A DNA stretch of 64,000 nt from Bacteroidales bacterium (GTDB taxonomy: Bacteria; Bacteroidota; Bacteroidia; Bacteroidales; Muribaculaceae). The position numbers and the translations under genes are program-made. Below the pieces are notes generated by a model. The model saw only the letters and a list, made by a program, of their open reading frames with translations, did no database searches and was not told the DNA's origin. Positions 27,415-35,412 of the stretch are shown in pieces. Every line of letters starts with the position of its first letter. Within the stretch, counting starts at the first letter, position 1. The stretch lies in assembly GCA_015061055.1 (NCBI GenBank), contig SUXH01000012.1:16432-80431 (forward strand), written 5' to 3'.

Positions 27415-27978
27415 TTAGTTGCAACCATTACAACCGCCACAACCATCGCTGCAAGAGTCGTGATTACAGCTACAACCTCCGCCACAAGAGTGCTTTGGTT
27501 GCATATCTTCGGCAGTAGCATCGCGCACCAAAGTTACTTTGCCTGTGTAGCGTACGGTCTTGCCTGCAAGAGGGTGATTAAAGTCCATTGTTACCTTGTT
27601 TTCATCAACACTTACTACGATACCATGAACGTGGTAACCGTCTTCAGTCATCATAGGAAGCACGTTGCCCACATACACCATTTTGCTGTCGAATTCGCCT
27701 TCTTCGTTGCAGAAGATGTTCTTGTCAAGTTCCATAACGTATTCAGCAGAGTGTGCGCCGAATGCTTGCTCTGGACCGAAAGTCATATCGAATGTGTCGC
27801 CGGCCTTCAAGCCTTGCAATCCCTTTTCGAAATCAGGAAGTACGTCCTTTTCTACACCAAAGATGAACTTATCGGGGTGTTCTTCGGTGAATTTCATCAT
27901 AAGAGCATCTTCGTTCTTATCTACTTCGTACACATCGTAAGCAAGTTCGATGTATTTACCCGGTTTTATTGTTTCCAT
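27415..27978 (-). CDS. slyD: FKBP-type peptidyl-prolyl isomerase SlyD with metal-binding tail
   Basis: A 187-residue cytoplasmic prolyl isomerase and metallochaperone. The FKBP fold is split by the insert-in-flap domain (around GAHSAEYVMELDKNIF to YHVHGIVVSV), and the FDMTFGPEQAFG and MDFNHPLAGKTV segments are diagnostic. The last 25 residues hold nine cysteines and two histidines in Gly-Ser spacing, a nickel/zinc-binding tail like that of E. coli SlyD but more compact and cysteine-dominated. A -7 box (TACCTTTG, 28022-28029) lies about 45 bases upstream. It stands alone, flanked by a terminator. Confidence 0.95.
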   Translation of the reverse strand: METIKPGKYIELAYDVYEVDKNEDALMMKFTEEHPDKFIFGVEKDVLPDFEKGLQGLKAGDTFDMTFGPEQAFGAHSAEYVMELDKNIFCNEEGEFDSKMVYVGNVLPMMTEDGYHVHGIVVSVDENKVTMDFNHPLAGKTVRYTGKVTLVRDATAEDMQPKHSCGGGCSCNHDSCSDGCGGCNGCN

Positions 27979-28077
27979 ATTATGTGTTATTGTTTATTAT
28001 TGATTCGTTTTAAAAACGTTGCAAAGGTACTTCTATTTCTCGATATAAGAGCAGAAAACAATTAAAAAAAATTGTAA

Positions 28078-28302
28078 TTAAGAATTCTTTAGGTTCTCGA
28101 GATAATAGTCGATGGTTACATTGTGAGGTGTTTGTATTGACTCTTTTAGCTTAGATATCAGGCTATTATAGTATGAGTAGATAGCTTTTGCGATGATTGT
28201 CGCAGTAGATGCTATTATTATTGCACAACTTGTGGTGAAAGGCTCATTCCGCAAAGAATGGGAAGAATGTGAATAGAGTGATGATGATTGTACAGAATTC
28301 AT
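28078..28302 (-). CDS. Possible small membrane peptide (weak)
   Basis: A 74-codon frame in the 424-base gap between slyD and tRNA-Asp. It is Ser-rich at the start and has one hydrophobic segment (SCAIIIASTATIIAKAI) followed by a charged tail. It lies downstream of the tRNA terminator with no recognisable promoter, and I know no family for it. It may be a random frame. Confidence 0.2.
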   Translation of the reverse strand: MNSVQSSSLYSHSSHSLRNEPFTTSCAIIIASTATIIAKAIYSYYNSLISKLKESIQTPHNVTIDYYLENLKNS

Positions 28303-28372
28303 AGGGTGCGAGCATAAATGATGTTATGTTCGTGTAATAGGTGTGAAACTGTTGAGAGTGGTAATAAAACAA

Positions 28373-28400
28373 AAAAGCCTTGAATATCTTCAAGGCTTTT
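28373..28400 (-). terminator. Intrinsic terminator after tRNA-Asp
   Basis: An 11-bp stem (28373-28383 with 28390-28400) followed by a T-run on the minus strand, three bases after the tRNA 3' end. Confidence 0.85.
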
Positions 28401-28402
28401 CG

Positions 28403-28476
28403 CGGTGCGTACGGGACTCGAACCCGTGACCCCATGCGTGACAGGCATGTATTCTAACCAACTGAACTAACGCACC
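28403..28476 (-). tRNA. tRNA-Asp (GTC)
   Basis: A 74-base cloverleaf on the minus strand. Acceptor stem GGTGCGT/ACGCACC, anticodon loop CTGTCAC with anticodon GTC, and T-loop GGTTCGAGTCC. The 3' CCA is not encoded. It has its own promoter and terminator. Confidence 0.97.
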
Positions 28477-28518
28477 ATTAAATCTTATTATCTTGAACTC
28501 TTTTCAAGATTGCGAGTG

Positions 28519-28549
28519 CAAAGGTAATATCTTTTCTTGAATCTGCAAA
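28519..28549 (-). promoter_or_regulatory. Bacteroidota promoter for tRNA-Asp
   Basis: On the minus strand a -33 TTTG (28546-28549) and a -7 TACCTTTG (28519-28526) are 19 bases apart. Predicted initiation is about 35 bases before the tRNA. Confidence 0.8.
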
Positions 28550-28594
28550 ATTTTTAGCGATATTTTTTGCTGACAGATGAAAAGATTATGTTTT

Positions 28595-29629
28595 TTACAC
28601 GAGGTGGATGCCGTTTTGTCGGCATATTTCGATTTGTTCTTCGGGCCAAATACTTGCTTGCACCTCACCGATGTGGGCTTTCTGAAGCAAGAACATACAT
28701 AAGCGACTTTGCCCGATACCTCCCCCGATAGATAGAGGAAGTTCTCCACTTAATAATGCTCGGTGAAACGATAGCTCTTTGCGCTCGATGCAGTTGCGAG
28801 CTTCGAGTTGTTGCAATAGGGAGTCGGGACTGACTCTGATTCCCATTGAAGAAAGTTCGATAGCAGTGTCGAGGATATCGTCCCACACGAGGATATCTCC
28901 ATTAAGACCTTGGAAGCCATCGCTGTTTGGTGTGATCCAATCGTCGTAGTCGGGGGCGCGTCCATCGTGAGGTTCGCCATTGCTTAGTGGCGCCCCGATA
29001 CCGATAATGAAAATGGCTCCGTATTTTTTTGTTGCCTCAATTTCACGCTCTTTAGCCGAAAGGTGAGGGTACATATCGAGTAGTTCTTGGGAATGTATGA
29101 ACGTGATATCTTCGGGCAAACGAGGTGTTATGTGAGGAAATTCGTCGTAAATGCTGCGCTCGGTTTCGCGCAAAGCACAGTAGATGCACTTCACTGTTTG
29201 TTTCAAGTAATCGATGTTGCGGTCCGATTGCTTGATGGAGCGTTCCCAATCCCATTGGTCGACGTATAGCGAGTGTAGGTTGTCGAGATCCTCGCACGCA
29301 CGAATAGCGTTCATATCGGTGTAAAGGCCATATCCTGCCGGAATGTCGTAAGCACCGAGTTTCATTCGTTTCCACTTGGCAAGCGAATGTACCACTTCGG
29401 CTTGACGATTACCCATACAGGCTATGGGGAACGACACAGCATTCTCCACTCCGTTAAGGTCGTCGTTGATACCTGTGCCTGTGAGCACGAATAGTGGTGC
29501 GGTGACGCGACGCAGATTGAGTCGGCGGGCTAACTTCTCTTGGAATGTTTCCTTAATCTTTTTGATAGCTATCTCGGTGGTTTCGGGCAATAGCTTTTGC
29601 TTATATTTTTTTGGTATTATTAATGCCAT
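28595..29629 (-). CDS. asnA: Aspartate-ammonia ligase (asparagine synthetase A)
   Basis: A 344-residue class II synthetase-like enzyme that makes asparagine from aspartate, ammonia and ATP. Conserved segments include the N-terminal FVLTGTGINDDLNGVE, the WKRMKLGAYDIPAG region and the C-terminal SIGGGIGQSRLCMFLL motif 3. I start it at the ATG at 29629 (MALIIPKKYKQK); the ATG 13 codons upstream adds an unlikely leader. The promoter at 29657-29688 fits this start. It is monocistronic. Confidence 0.95.
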   Translation of the reverse strand: MALIIPKKYKQKLLPETTEIAIKKIKETFQEKLARRLNLRRVTAPLFVLTGTGINDDLNGVENAVSFPIACMGNRQAEVVHSLAKWKRMKLGAYDIPAGYGLYTDMNAIRACEDLDNLHSLYVDQWDWERSIKQSDRNIDYLKQTVKCIYCALRETERSIYDEFPHITPRLPEDITFIHSQELLDMYPHLSAKEREIEATKKYGAIFIIGIGAPLSNGEPHDGRAPDYDDWITPNSDGFQGLNGDILVWDDILDTAIELSSMGIRVSPDSLLQQLEARNCIERKELSFHRALLSGELPLSIGGGIGQSRLCMFLLQKAHIGEVQASIWPEEQIEICRQNGIHLV

Positions 29630-29656
29630 TTGTTTTGCTGTCTTAAAATTCGACCG

Positions 29657-29688
29657 CAAACATAGCATTTTTTTTGCAAATCGGCAAA
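29657..29688 (-). promoter_or_regulatory. Bacteroidota promoter for asnA
   Basis: On the minus strand a -33 TTTG (29685-29688) and a -7 TATGTTTG (29657-29664) are 20 bases apart, about 28 bases before the ATG at 29629. The closeness supports that start over 29668. Confidence 0.75.
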
Positions 29689-29820
29689 TTTTATGACAAA
29701 ATGAGCTTGAATATTTTATTTATGATAGCAAAATTTAAGTATAGCGTGCAGATTTGTCGCCAAAATATTAGTAAAGGTGTAAAAATGTAGTAATTTTACT
29801 CAATATCGTGGAAAAAGTTG

Positions 29821-29870
29821 TATATTTGTTATTTAATTTGAACTTAGGCACAGAATTTGTATTAACTTTG
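29821..29870 (+). promoter_or_regulatory. Two -7-like boxes upstream of lolD
   Basis: TATATTTG at 29821-29828 and TAACTTTG at 29863-29870 both match the -7 consensus. The second ends only 6 bases before the lolD ATG, so its use would give an almost leaderless mRNA. A TTTG at 29837-29840 lies 22 bases before the second box. Confidence 0.4.
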
Positions 29871-29876
29871 CAGTGA

Positions 29877-30536
29877 ATGATTGAAATTAAGAACATAAAT
29901 AAGAGCTATGGTGCGCTTAAGGTGCTTGATGACGTGAGCGTGAACATTAATGACGGTGAAGTGGTTACTGTGGTGGGACCAAGCGGTGCCGGCAAGACAA
30001 CCCTGTTGCAGATAGTGGGAACGCTTGATGCTCCCGATAGCGGGTCGGTGCTATATGACGGCAAAGATGTGATAACGATGAAAGAGAGTGAATTGGCACG
30101 TTTTCGCAATCAAAATATTGGATTTGTGTTTCAATTTCATCAGTTGCTTCCTGAGTTTACGATGCTTGAGAATGTGATGATGCCTGCGCTGATAGGTGGA
30201 GCCAAGCAACGTGATGCTGAGGGTAGAGCAAAAGAATTGCTCGATTATATGGGTCTTGGTGCTCGTATGGAGCATAAACCTAATGAGTTGTCGGGAGGCG
30301 AACGCCAACGTGCCGCAGTGGCGCGTGCGCTTGTGAATCGTCCGTCGGTGGTGCTTGCCGATGAGCCATCGGGAAGCCTTGACACACATAATAGAGCCGA
30401 ATTGCATAAATTGTTTTTTCGTTTGCGTGATGAGTTGGAGCAAACGTTTGTGATAGTAACTCACGATGAAAGTCTGTCGTCAGATGCCGATAGGGTGTTG
30501 AGAATGCGTGATGGAAGAATCGTTACCGGTGAATAA
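29877..30536 (+). CDS. lolD: LolD-like ABC transporter ATP-binding protein
   Basis: A 219-residue ATPase of the MacB/LolD family. Walker A is GPSGAGKTT, the Q-loop region is [19 protein letters not shown], the signature is LSGGERQR, and Walker B is [12 protein letters not shown]. The size and the [13 protein letters not shown] segment are typical of LolD, which powers release of lipoproteins from the inner membrane. No LolC/E permease is adjacent. The next gene encodes a lipoprotein (10 bases on), and DUF3467 and cysS follow at short spacing. Confidence 0.85.
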   Translation: MIEIKNINKSYGALKVLDDVSVNINDGEVVTVVGPSGAGKTTLLQIVGTLDAPDSGSVLYDGKDVITMKESELARFRNQNIGFVFQFHQLLPEFTMLENVMMPALIGGAKQRDAEGRAKELLDYMGLGARMEHKPNELSGGERQRAAVARALVNRPSVVLADEPSGSLDTHNRAELHKLFFRLRDELEQTFVIVTHDESLSSDADRVLRMRDGRIVTGE

Positions 30537-30546
30537 TAATTACTGA

Positions 30547-31254
30547 TTGATGATGAAGATGTGGAAATATATATTGATGAGTGTATTGGCCTTAGGCATA
30601 CTTTCTTCTTGTAGTGATGATGAAGATAATTTTGCCTATGGTGATTTCTTGTATGAGCTTGTTACTTATATTGGAAGTGAAGACGGAAGGGCTATGTTTA
30701 CTTATCAATCCTATAATGATTCGCCACTCATAACACTTACTGCATCAAATGTAAAAGAGGTAAATGCTCCTGTAGGACAACGTATGCTTCTTAACTATGA
30801 GGTGGATGAGAGTTTGAGCGAATCGAATCAATTCATTACAGTTAAAGGATTGTCGAAGGTGAACACTGATACAATAGTGTTTGTGTCTTTCGACAAACTT
30901 GAAACATTGAAGAAAGAACCTGTGAAGATAGCGAGTGTGTGGCGCTCGGGTAATTACCTGAATGTGCGTTGTTCGTTGCAATACAGCGAGGAAGCACGTG
31001 TGATGGGGCTTGCCACAACCGGTGATATTGATGCCGATGGCGTGCTGAAATGCTACCAAATACAAGATACGAAAGGTGCACAGCTTTATTATTGGATCGA
31101 AACTTATTTCAGCTATTATATCGCTCCGGCTACTAATCTAAACGACTGCAAGACATTGCGCTATTATGTAAATGATGAGTTGCGTCCCAATGTGAAGTGG
31201 TATGATTTCGAGTTGGGAATGAATGATGAATCAGATTTTGTAACAAATAAATAA
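30547..31254 (+). CDS. NigD-like lipoprotein
   Basis: A 235-residue lipoprotein with lipobox LGILSSC and an acidic stretch after the cysteine (SDDEDN) that suggests surface export in Bacteroidota. The rest has the NigD-like arrangement: an N-terminal small beta-barrel region (QRMLLNYEVDES) and a C-terminal strand-rich part. NigD proteins are known from bacteriocin-linked Bacteroides operons, but most copies have no assigned role. Alternative ATGs 3 and 12 bases downstream are possible starts. It sits between lolD and the DUF3467 gene. Confidence 0.75.
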   Translation: MMMKMWKYILMSVLALGILSSCSDDEDNFAYGDFLYELVTYIGSEDGRAMFTYQSYNDSPLITLTASNVKEVNAPVGQRMLLNYEVDESLSESNQFITVKGLSKVNTDTIVFVSFDKLETLKKEPVKIASVWRSGNYLNVRCSLQYSEEARVMGLATTGDIDADGVLKCYQIQDTKGAQLYYWIETYFSYYIAPATNLNDCKTLRYYVNDELRPNVKWYDFELGMNDESDFVTNK

Positions 31255-31271
31255 AAACATATAATATAATT

Positions 31272-31586
31272 ATGAGTAATAATCAACAACAAAAAAAGGA
31301 AATCAGCATTGAGATGTCGCCCGAAGTGGCACAAGGAAAATATGCAAACTTGGCAGTAATATCACATGGTTCATCAGAGTTTTTTCTTGATATGATATGT
31401 ATGGCTCCTAATGTGCCACAAGCTAAGGTGCAAAGCCGCATCGTAATGACTCCTGAGAATGTGAAGCAATTGCTGTTTGCTCTTCAAGATAACGTGCGCA
31501 AATACGAAGAAACATTTGGCGAAATCAAGCCAAAGGTGCCTGTAGGCACACCAAATGCTCCACTTAATCCTTTTGGAGTGAACTAA
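31272..31586 (+). CDS. DUF3467 family protein
   Basis: A 104-residue soluble protein recognised by MSPEVAQGKYANLAVISH and EFFLDMICMAPN, the signature segments of DUF3467. The family is widespread in Bacteroidota as a single small protein and its role is unknown. The C-terminus is Pro-rich (KVPVGTPNAPLNPFG). It lies 17 bases after the NigD-like gene and 26 bases before cysS, so it belongs to the same transcript. Confidence 0.9.
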   Translation: MSNNQQQKKEISIEMSPEVAQGKYANLAVISHGSSEFFLDMICMAPNVPQAKVQSRIVMTPENVKQLLFALQDNVRKYEETFGEIKPKVPVGTPNAPLNPFGVN

Positions 31587-31612
31587 TAATTTCCTAAAAT
31601 ATTCGAAAAGAT

Positions 31613-33091
31613 ATGGAACATCCATTATATGTATATAACACGCTCACTCGCAAGAAAGAGCAATTCGTGCCGTTGAATGAGCCGCATGTGGGAATGTATG
31701 TTTGTGGTCCTACTGTGTATGGCGACGGTCACTTGGGACACGCTCGTCCGGCTATTACATTTGATATTTTCTATCGCTATCTGTTGCACCTTGGCTATAA
31801 GGTGCGTTATGTGCGTAATATCACCGACGTTGGTCACCTTGAACATGATGCCGACGACGGCGAAGATAAAATCGCAAAGAAGGCTCGTCTTGAAAAGCTT
31901 GAGCCGATGGAAGTGGTGCAGTATTACCTAAACCGCTATCATAAGGCTATGGACGCACTTAATGTGTTACCTCCAAGCATTGAGCCTCACGCATCGGGTC
32001 ACATTATCGAACAAATAGAGTATATCAAGAAAATTCTTGAAGCCGGGTATGCTTATGAAAGCGAAGGTTCGGTGTACTTTGATGTGCCTAAGTTTAATAA
32101 GGATTATAACTACGGCAAATTGTCGGGTAGAAATGTAGAGGAGTTATTAAATACTACTCGTGAACTTGACGGACAAAGTGAAAAGCATCACCCTGCCGAC
32201 TTTGCGCTATGGAAAAAGGCTGCTCCCGAACACATTATGCGATGGCCATCGCCATGGAGCGACGGATTCCCGGGTTGGCACTTGGAATGTTCTACAATGG
32301 GTACAAAATATCTTGGTGAAACATTTGATGTGCATGGTGGCGGTATGGATCTGATGTTCCCTCACCACGAATGCGAAATTGCTCAATCGGTGGCACATTC
32401 CGGTCATGATGCAGTTCGTTATTGGATGCACAACAATATGATTACTATAAATGGTAAGAAGATGGGTAAGTCGCTTGGTAATTTCATCACTCTTGACGAG
32501 TTCTTCAATGGCACTCACGAGTTGCTTGAGCAGGCTTACTCTCCAATGACAATACGTTTCTTCATTCTTATGGCTCACTATCGTGGCACAGTGGATTTTT
32601 CTAATGATGCTTTGAAATCGGCAGAAAAGGCATACGACAGAATGATGGACGGTTGGAAACGATTGAACGATATTAAAACTGGCGATGTTACTACAGTAGA
32701 TCTAAGTGTGGCTGACCTTAAGGCTAAGTGCTATGAAGCAATGAACGACGATCTTAACACCGCTACAGTAATCGCACATCTATTTGATGCTTGTCGCGCA
32801 ATCAATCTTGTGAACGATGGTAAGGGTGCAATTTCGCAAGCTGATCTTGATGCTCTTAAAGAAGTGTTCAAAGTGTTCTTGTTTGACATACTTGGTGTGC
32901 GTGATGTGGCTGCTTCGGGCGATGTGAACTTGAAACCATACGAAGAGGCCGTTGATTTGCTGCTACAAATCCGCAAGAATGCTAAGGATAACAAGGATTG
33001 GGCTACAAGCGACCTTATTCGCAACCGCCTTGCCGAAATCGGTTTTGATGTGAAAGATACCAAGGATGGTTTCGAATGGAAAGTAAAATGA
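31613..33091 (+). CDS. cysS: Cysteinyl-tRNA synthetase
   Basis: A 492-residue class I aminoacyl-tRNA synthetase. The HIGH-type motif is DGHLGHAR, preceded by the zinc ligand Cys in [10 protein letters not shown]. Further zinc ligands are in WHLECSTMG and HHECEIAQS, and the KMSKS-type motif is KKMGKSLGN. The length is normal. It closes the lolD-nigD-DUF3467-cysS group and is followed by a terminator. Confidence 0.97.
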   Translation: MEHPLYVYNTLTRKKEQFVPLNEPHVGMYVCGPTVYGDGHLGHARPAITFDIFYRYLLHLGYKVRYVRNITDVGHLEHDADDGEDKIAKKARLEKLEPMEVVQYYLNRYHKAMDALNVLPPSIEPHASGHIIEQIEYIKKILEAGYAYESEGSVYFDVPKFNKDYNYGKLSGRNVEELLNTTRELDGQSEKHHPADFALWKKAAPEHIMRWPSPWSDGFPGWHLECSTMGTKYLGETFDVHGGGMDLMFPHHECEIAQSVAHSGHDAVRYWMHNNMITINGKKMGKSLGNFITLDEFFNGTHELLEQAYSPMTIRFFILMAHYRGTVDFSNDALKSAEKAYDRMMDGWKRLNDIKTGDVTTVDLSVADLKAKCYEAMNDDLNTATVIAHLFDACRAINLVNDGKGAISQADLDALKEVFKVFLFDILGVRDVAASGDVNLKPYEEAVDLLLQIRKNAKDNKDWATSDLIRNRLAEIGFDVKDTKDGFEWKVK

Positions 33092-33199
33092 GACAAGAAT
33101 CGTTTCATTCGCTGAATGTGAAAGATTGTTTGTAAGAGATTCTCAATAATTTGAATTATGCTTTAATCAAGCAAAATAAACTAAATAACTTAGATAAGT

Positions 33200-33232
33200 T
33201 TAGGGACTATGTCAACAAGATTCAGTTCCTAA
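33200..33232 (+). terminator. Weak terminator hairpin after cysS
   Basis: A 7-bp stem (33200-33206 with 33226-33232, one G-U) with a 19-base loop, followed by TTTTTT. It lies about 110 bases after the stop codon. Confidence 0.5.
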
Positions 33233-33295
33233 TTTTTTATTGGTGTCTGATAAATAAATGTACCCAATAATTAGGATTATTTTTTATCGGTCAGC

Positions 33296-33389
33296 TAGGT
33301 GGTGTACCTAAATGGCACACTCTTGTGGGGTTATGCTTACCTCCGGGCGCTGAAGCACCCGGTTATCACAGATGATGCCCTGCGGGCAT
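33296..33389 (+). repeat. Dispersed structured repeat, copy 2
   Basis: 94 bases homologous to 11493-11586 and of the same length. The same three hairpins form; the third stem is ATGCC/GGCAT here against ACGCC/GGCGT in copy 1. Its end is directly joined to the 87-base direct repeat, which copy 1 lacks. Confidence 0.8.
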
Positions 33390-33475
33390 TCTGCGTTTTT
33401 ACATTGTTTTTGTGTGTTGAAAAGTGGGAGAAAAACATCGATGAAATCGGCATTTTTTGAATTTGCGTACTTTTT
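33388..33475 (+). repeat. 87-base direct repeat, left copy
   Basis: From ATTCTGCG to the run of T near 33475 this stretch is almost identical to 35234-35320; only a few bases differ. It lies just upstream of the first mosaic exported-protein gene. Confidence 0.9.
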
Positions 33476-33513
33476 GCGTACTATTTTTCTTGGTATTTTT
33501 ATTGCCGAATTTG

Positions 33514-33521
33514 TATTTTTG
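33514..33521 (+). promoter_or_regulatory. -7 box upstream of the first mosaic gene
   Basis: TATTTTTG matches the Bacteroidota -7 consensus 33 bases before the ATG at 33555. No clear -33 box lies at the expected spacing. Confidence 0.5.
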
Positions 33522-33554
33522 TATCAATTAAAACTTAAAACGTAAAAAAAAACT

Positions 33555-34358
33555 ATGAATACAAAGAAAATGATATTATCTGTGATTGCTTTTTGCGCAG
33601 CCATAATGGTGTCGGCAGAAGGAAACGACACCTGCACACAAATGCCAAGAACACAAGAAATGTTCCAAAAAGATTTGAAAAGATTCGCTGAAGAATCAAG
33701 AAATTATATGTTAGCAGGTGAAAAGAAACAAATTACAAATTTGTTTGAAGGTGATTCATTGGCTGTATTGAACGAAAAGCAAGTGGCAGCAGTGGTGTAT
33801 GCTGAAATGGTGTTAAAAGTAAAACCGCAATTGTCGATTGAAAATTTCAGATATGAAGATGGTAGTCTTATTTCTAATAATGGTGTAGTCACTATCACTC
33901 CTTTGTTAGAGAAAGCTTATTTTATAACTTATGATAATGGAAATTCAGATTTACACATACCTGCCGTAGCATTAAATACAGTGAATCTTTTTGCGAGTAA
34001 AATGGTTGTGTATAATAGGAGTGGTGATGTGTTTTATGAAATAGAAGTAATGATTCCGAAAGGAGACATAAGTAATAGAGCTTTGGATTATGCTTTAATT
34101 CCAGATGACTATAATGGAATATTAGCTACATATAATAGTAATGGGGTGTGCTCTTGGTGGTCTAAGTATAAACAAGGGAAAGTAATTGCGACATCTGAAC
34201 CTGTTTTGAACAATGATGAAATGAATTACAAGAAGCATATTCAAGGAGTTCCAACAGTTAATTACCCCGACGGAAAGAATCGACAAGGAGTTCTTTCTGA
34301 AAGATTTGAACGAAGCCTTCAAGGTAGTGGGTGGAGAAAATCTGGAATAAAATTCTAA
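33555..34358 (+). CDS. Unrecognised exported protein sharing a 20-residue block with the next gene
   Basis: A 267-residue protein with a signal peptide (about 1-21, ending MVSA). Residues about 30-52 are charged helix. The block GEKKQITNLFEGDSLAVLNE (about 55-74) is identical in the next gene. The rest mixes strands (LHIPAVALNTVNLFASKMVVY) with a basic, Arg-rich C-terminus. I do not recognise the family. It sits between two 87-base direct repeats and after a dispersed structured repeat. Periplasmic or surface location is inferred. Confidence 0.7.
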   Translation: MNTKKMILSVIAFCAAIMVSAEGNDTCTQMPRTQEMFQKDLKRFAEESRNYMLAGEKKQITNLFEGDSLAVLNEKQVAAVVYAEMVLKVKPQLSIENFRYEDGSLISNNGVVTITPLLEKAYFITYDNGNSDLHIPAVALNTVNLFASKMVVYNRSGDVFYEIEVMIPKGDISNRALDYALIPDDYNGILATYNSNGVCSWWSKYKQGKVIATSEPVLNNDEMNYKKHIQGVPTVNYPDGKNRQGVLSERFERSLQGSGWRKSGIKF

Positions 34359-34467
34359 AATATAGGCATAATGATAGGCGAATTCAACTTGCAAATTCAA
34401 TAGGATCCTTATTTGTTAAATCAATAAATAGTGATTATCTTTATGTCAAATTTTAAAACTTAAGACT

Positions 34468-35148
34468 ATGTCAAGAAGATGGTTTTTATTAATAATGACA
34501 GCACTGATATATTGGAGTGTAACTTCAGCAGGTGAAAAGAAACAAATCACAAATTTGTTTGAGGGCGATTCCTTAGCCGTATTGAATGAAGAACAAAATA
34601 AACTATTGGATTCTGCAATAGGTTTGCTGATTGAAAATGATAGTATTGTCGTTCTTCCTCAAGAAATTAATCAAATGATAGGAGACACAGCAAAGGTTTG
34701 CTATTTATCTTATCCTGATTGGCAATCGGCATATTTTCAAAAGAGTAAAAAGAACAAAAGCTATTTATATGTTCCGACTTACGCTGAAACGCCATTTGGT
34801 ATTATCGGTTCGGAAATATTTATTGAATTAGAAGAAAAAGACAGTATTAATTGTTTCGTGGAAACGATTCTTCCAATCGATAATGATAAGGGTATGAATA
34901 CGATGTATATTGCATCGAATATACAAGGCGATTTTCTGAGGTGTAAAGCATATAAAGTAAGAAATTATAAAAACAAGACAGAAGAAATATTTAAAGATTA
35001 CAGAAAAGAGCGACTTGGATACTACAAGAGATATGATACTAATATTTATAATTATAGAGTTAAGGAATATAGCTCGGATGTTGATAAAATCAACAGAATT
35101 ATTAGGTATGGTAGAAATATGACTCATGGTTTAGATACCGGACGGTAA
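34468..35148 (+). CDS. Second exported protein with the shared block, otherwise different
   Basis: A 226-residue protein with a short signal peptide (about 1-20, ITALIYWSVTSA-like). The shared block GEKKQITNLFEGDSLAVLNE follows at once (about 22-41), about 33 residues nearer the N-terminus than in the previous gene. After it the sequences diverge: this one has strands (KSYLYVPTYAETPFGIIGSE) and a Tyr/Arg/Lys-rich C-terminus. The 109-base gap from the previous gene has no clear promoter or terminator. It looks like a mosaic paralogue; the function is unknown. Confidence 0.7.
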   Translation: MSRRWFLLIMTALIYWSVTSAGEKKQITNLFEGDSLAVLNEEQNKLLDSAIGLLIENDSIVVLPQEINQMIGDTAKVCYLSYPDWQSAYFQKSKKNKSYLYVPTYAETPFGIIGSEIFIELEEKDSINCFVETILPIDNDKGMNTMYIASNIQGDFLRCKAYKVRNYKNKTEEIFKDYRKERLGYYKRYDTNIYNYRVKEYSSDVDKINRIIRYGRNMTHGLDTGR

Positions 35149-35168
35149 AACAAGAATTTAAATTTTAA

Positions 35169-35228
35169 ATGCAAGTAAATAAGATATATGTTTTTCTTAT
35201 CGCTGTAATCTTAGGACTATTATTGTAA
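35169..35228 (+). CDS. 19-codon hydrophobic mini-ORF
   Basis: Reads MQVNKIYVFLIAVILGLLL and stops. It looks like a free signal peptide or a small membrane peptide. It lies 20 bases after the second mosaic gene and just before the right 87-base repeat. It may be the remnant of a third gene whose body was lost, a type I toxin-like peptide, or a chance frame; there is no direct evidence of expression. Confidence 0.3.
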   Translation: MQVNKIYVFLIAVILGLLL

Positions 35229-35233
35229 AATAG

Positions 35234-35320
35234 ATTCTGCGTTTTTACATTGTTTTTGTGTGTTGAAAAGTGGGCGAAAAACATCGATGAAATCGGCATT
35301 TTTTGAATTTGCCTACTTTT
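35234..35320 (+). repeat. 87-base direct repeat, right copy
   Basis: Nearly identical to 33388-33475, in the same orientation. It is followed not by a gene but by the terminator of the convergent esterase gene, so it looks like the far edge of a duplicated or mobile segment. Confidence 0.9.
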
Positions 35321-35362
35321 CTGTTTTAGGTGGAAAGGATATGTCGGTATTCTATAAAAAAG

Positions 35363-35388
35363 CAACGCCAACTGCGAAGTTGGCGTTG
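35363..35388 (-). terminator. Intrinsic terminator after the esterase gene
   Basis: A perfect 11-bp stem (35363-35373 with 35378-35388) with a GCGA-type tetraloop, followed by CTTTTTTAT on the minus strand. Confidence 0.9.
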
Positions 35389-35412
35389 AATTTTATGTAT
35401 AGATTCGTTCGA

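Larger units (their letters stand above)
33092..33554. other. Non-coding region with terminator, two different repeats and a promoter
   Basis: 463 bases without a gene. In order: the cysS terminator, the 18-base motif at 33237-33254 also found at 11214-11231, the 94-base dispersed element (33296-33389), the 87-base direct repeat (33388-33475) and a -7 box at 33514-33521 before the first exported-protein gene. Confidence 0.7.

Noticed and set aside
28244..28435. 63-codon minus-strand ORF over tRNA-Asp
   Set aside because: It is read through the tRNA and its terminator and has no support.
33237..33292. Possible small inverted-repeat transposon around the GGTGTCTGATAAA motif
   Set aside because: The right end (TTTTTTATCGGTCA) matches only roughly as an inverted copy and no target duplication is visible.
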